A DNA stretch of 7,246 nucleotides. Origin: an uncultured Flavobacteriales bacterium (GTDB lineage: Bacteria; Bacteroidota; Bacteroidia; Flavobacteriales; Vicingaceae). Location: assembly GCA_913052515.1 (NCBI GenBank), contig CAJXFJ010000073.1:1-7246 (forward strand), in the 5' to 3' direction. Positions within the stretch are counted from its first letter, which is position 1. Each line of letters begins with the position of its first letter. The notes under the pieces were generated by a model. It had not been told where the DNA came from. It worked only from the letters and a program-made list of their open reading frames with translations, and ran no database searches. Positions 6,166 to 7,246 of the stretch are shown here, piece after piece. Made by a program: the position numbers and the translations under genes.

Positions 6166-7182
6166 TTAAGAGGCCTTTTGCTCCATGTAGACTCTTAAAT
6201 CTTCCACTTGCTTGTCGCTCAACCTTTCTTTTGGGTACAAAGGCATATACCTTGGTTTACCTTGATCGGTGTAGGTTCCATGTCTTACAATTTGATACAA
6301 ATTATAAGGATGATTTTTGTTGATATTTCTCAAGAACTTATTAAAAGTCAACTTACTGTAATCAAAACTAATGTCAGATACTCCACCATCTTGATGACAA
6401 GCCATACAGCTTAAACGATAAATTTGTTCTCCTTTTTTAGCATCACCAGTATACGTTGAAAAACCTTTATCCATAGCTTGTGGTAATTCTCCAAAAGTTG
6501 CGGGAGACTTCAAGGCATATTTACTTTTTAGCATTGAAATTGCCTTTTCTGAGTCTTTGGTATTTATAATTTCTTCCCATTCCCTTTCACTCAAATCTAA
6601 ATCCTTTAAACTTACTTGGATACTCCAATAATAAGCTAAGATGGCTTCTAATTCCCACTCTTCCAAGTACCTTCCAGATGAACATACTTTAGCACATAAT
6701 TGAGTAGCCTCAGCCAAGCTCTTATTTGCTGGTTTCACTAAGTCACCATACTTTTTATAGTAATCATCGTTATACCAACTTTCGCGATTTGCTATTCCAA
6801 AAAATGTTGATGCTGGTAAGAATTTAAGTTCATTTTCTACAGCAAAATCTAATCGTGCCTCTGGGTTCATTTGGTTTAAAACCGGATCTTCCTGCACTTG
6901 GTTATGGCAAGAAGTGCAAACAAAATACTTACTAATGTACTTGGATTGACGCCCATTAGGGTCTGTTGTTCTCCCTAAATTCACCAATTCAAATCCTCTT
7001 CGTATTGTTGCAGAATCTGCGTTGGGTCTAGCATGTTCTGGGTAGGGTTCGCCAAAAATTTTCAAAGCATCTGCAATTGTCATACTTGGCTCGATGGAAT
7101 TTTTTTTCATAGAAGAAAAACTCCAACTGAAAACACATAGAAGCAATAAACCTATAATTCCAAAAGTTTTACTTTGATTCAT
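6166..7182 (-). CDS. Exported diheme c-type cytochrome
   Basis: This 338-residue periplasmic electron-transfer protein has an N-terminal signal peptide (residues 1-24, core GIIGLLLLCVFSW). It carries two covalent heme c sites: CTSCH at 89-93 and CMACH at 259-263. YMPLYPKERLSDKQ near the end supplies M313 as the likely sixth ligand of heme 2. The C-terminal domain (about 245-336) is a standard class I cytochrome c module (GEQIYRLSCMACH). The N-terminal domain (about 60-190) is less ordinary. GFELVNLGRT leads into the first heme site, and LCAKVCSSGRYLEEWELEAILAYY (162-185) follows. This order is reminiscent of TsdA-type thiosulfate dehydrogenases and related diheme proteins, where a distal cysteine can bind heme 1; C163 and C167 are candidates. 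The substrate is unknown and I do not assign TsdA. Its ATG directly abuts the stop codon of the gene upstream, indicating an operon whose promoter lies outside the window. Confidence 0.93.
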   Translation of the reverse strand: MNQSKTFGIIGLLLLCVFSWSFSSMKKNSIEPSMTIADALKIFGEPYPEHARPNADSATIRRGFELVNLGRTTDPNGRQSKYISKYFVCTSCHNQVQEDPVLNQMNPEARLDFAVENELKFLPASTFFGIANRESWYNDDYYKKYGDLVKPANKSLAEATQLCAKVCSSGRYLEEWELEAILAYYWSIQVSLKDLDLSEREWEEIINTKDSEKAISMLKSKYALKSPATFGELPQAMDKGFSTYTGDAKKGEQIYRLSCMACHQDGGVSDISFDYSKLTFNKFLRNINKNHPYNLYQIVRHGTYTDQGKPRYMPLYPKERLSDKQVEDLRVYMEQKAS

Positions 7183-7246
7183 CTATTTGTATTTTCTTCC
7201 GCCTAATTGAAAATCTCGGCTGATGTTAAACCCAAAATAAATAATT
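7183..7246 (-). CDS. C-terminal end of an upstream gene, probably an outer-membrane beta-barrel protein (5' end outside the window)
   Basis: On the minus strand one frame stays open from the window edge and ends at TAG (7185-7183), which is followed immediately by the cytochrome ATG. The 20 visible residues include IIYFGFNISRDFQLGG and end in RKYK. The alternating hydrophobic/aromatic pattern resembles the final strand of an outer-membrane barrel. Barrels of the DUF5777 type are a possible identity, given a cytochrome neighbour, but that is a guess from context. The zero-base junction with the next gene strongly suggests that this frame is real and that the two are co-translated. Confidence 0.6.
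   Translation of the reverse strand, partial: IIYFGFNISRDFQLGGRKYK

Noticed and set aside
6208..6414. Plus-strand open frame of 68 codons inside the cytochrome gene
   Set aside because: It is antisense to the second heme domain and has no independent support.

Overview
The window looks like a chromosomal segment of a low-GC member of the Bacteroidota, probably of the Flavobacteriales/Cryomorphaceae type. The evidence is the protein repertoire (lamin-tail-domain secreted protein, ECF sigma factor paired with a membrane-spanning beta-barrel protein, DUF2141 protein), the AT-rich 5' regions without Shine-Dalgarno sequences, and matches to the Bacteroidota -7 promoter element TAnnTTTG. The genus cannot be assigned from sequence reading alone. 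There is no sign of insertion sequences, phage, CRISPR, tRNA or rRNA. Gene density is high, and no gap reaches 100 bases.

Layout. (1) Positions 1-1772, minus strand: the N-terminal 590 codons of a large secreted protein with a signal peptide, an N-terminal beta-sandwich-like region, an Ig-like domain, a lamin-tail domain and a second Ig-like domain. It runs off the left edge. (2) 1773-1847: a 75-base divergent intergenic region with a candidate promoter for the next gene. (3) 1848-2837, plus strand: aspartate-semialdehyde dehydrogenase (asd), a housekeeping gene for lysine/diaminopimelate, threonine and methionine synthesis. (4) 2910-4899, plus strand: a two-gene regulatory unit, an ECF sigma factor overlapping by 8 bases a 466-residue protein. 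That protein has a cytoplasmic anti-sigma-like segment, one inner-membrane helix, a long periplasmic linker and a C-terminal 8-stranded outer-membrane beta-barrel. (5) 4911-7246, minus strand, read right to left: the last 20 codons of a gene with a beta-barrel-like C-terminus, a diheme c-type cytochrome starting directly after its stop codon, a 95-base gap, a two-helix membrane protein of unknown function, and a small exported DUF2141 protein preceded by a perfect inverted repeat.

How the genes work together. The most interesting unit is the sigma/anti-sigma pair. Its architecture matches, as far as I recall, the dual membrane-spanning anti-sigma factors (Dma, with the ECF21 sigma Das) described in Bacteroides thetaiotaomicron in connection with outer-membrane vesicle production. 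One polypeptide would link the cell surface to a cytoplasmic sigma factor. The family is therefore not wholly new, but this copy would be a member in a different lineage with an unknown regulon. The cytochrome and the truncated upstream gene probably form an envelope redox operon. The asd and lamin-tail genes have no evident functional link to the others.
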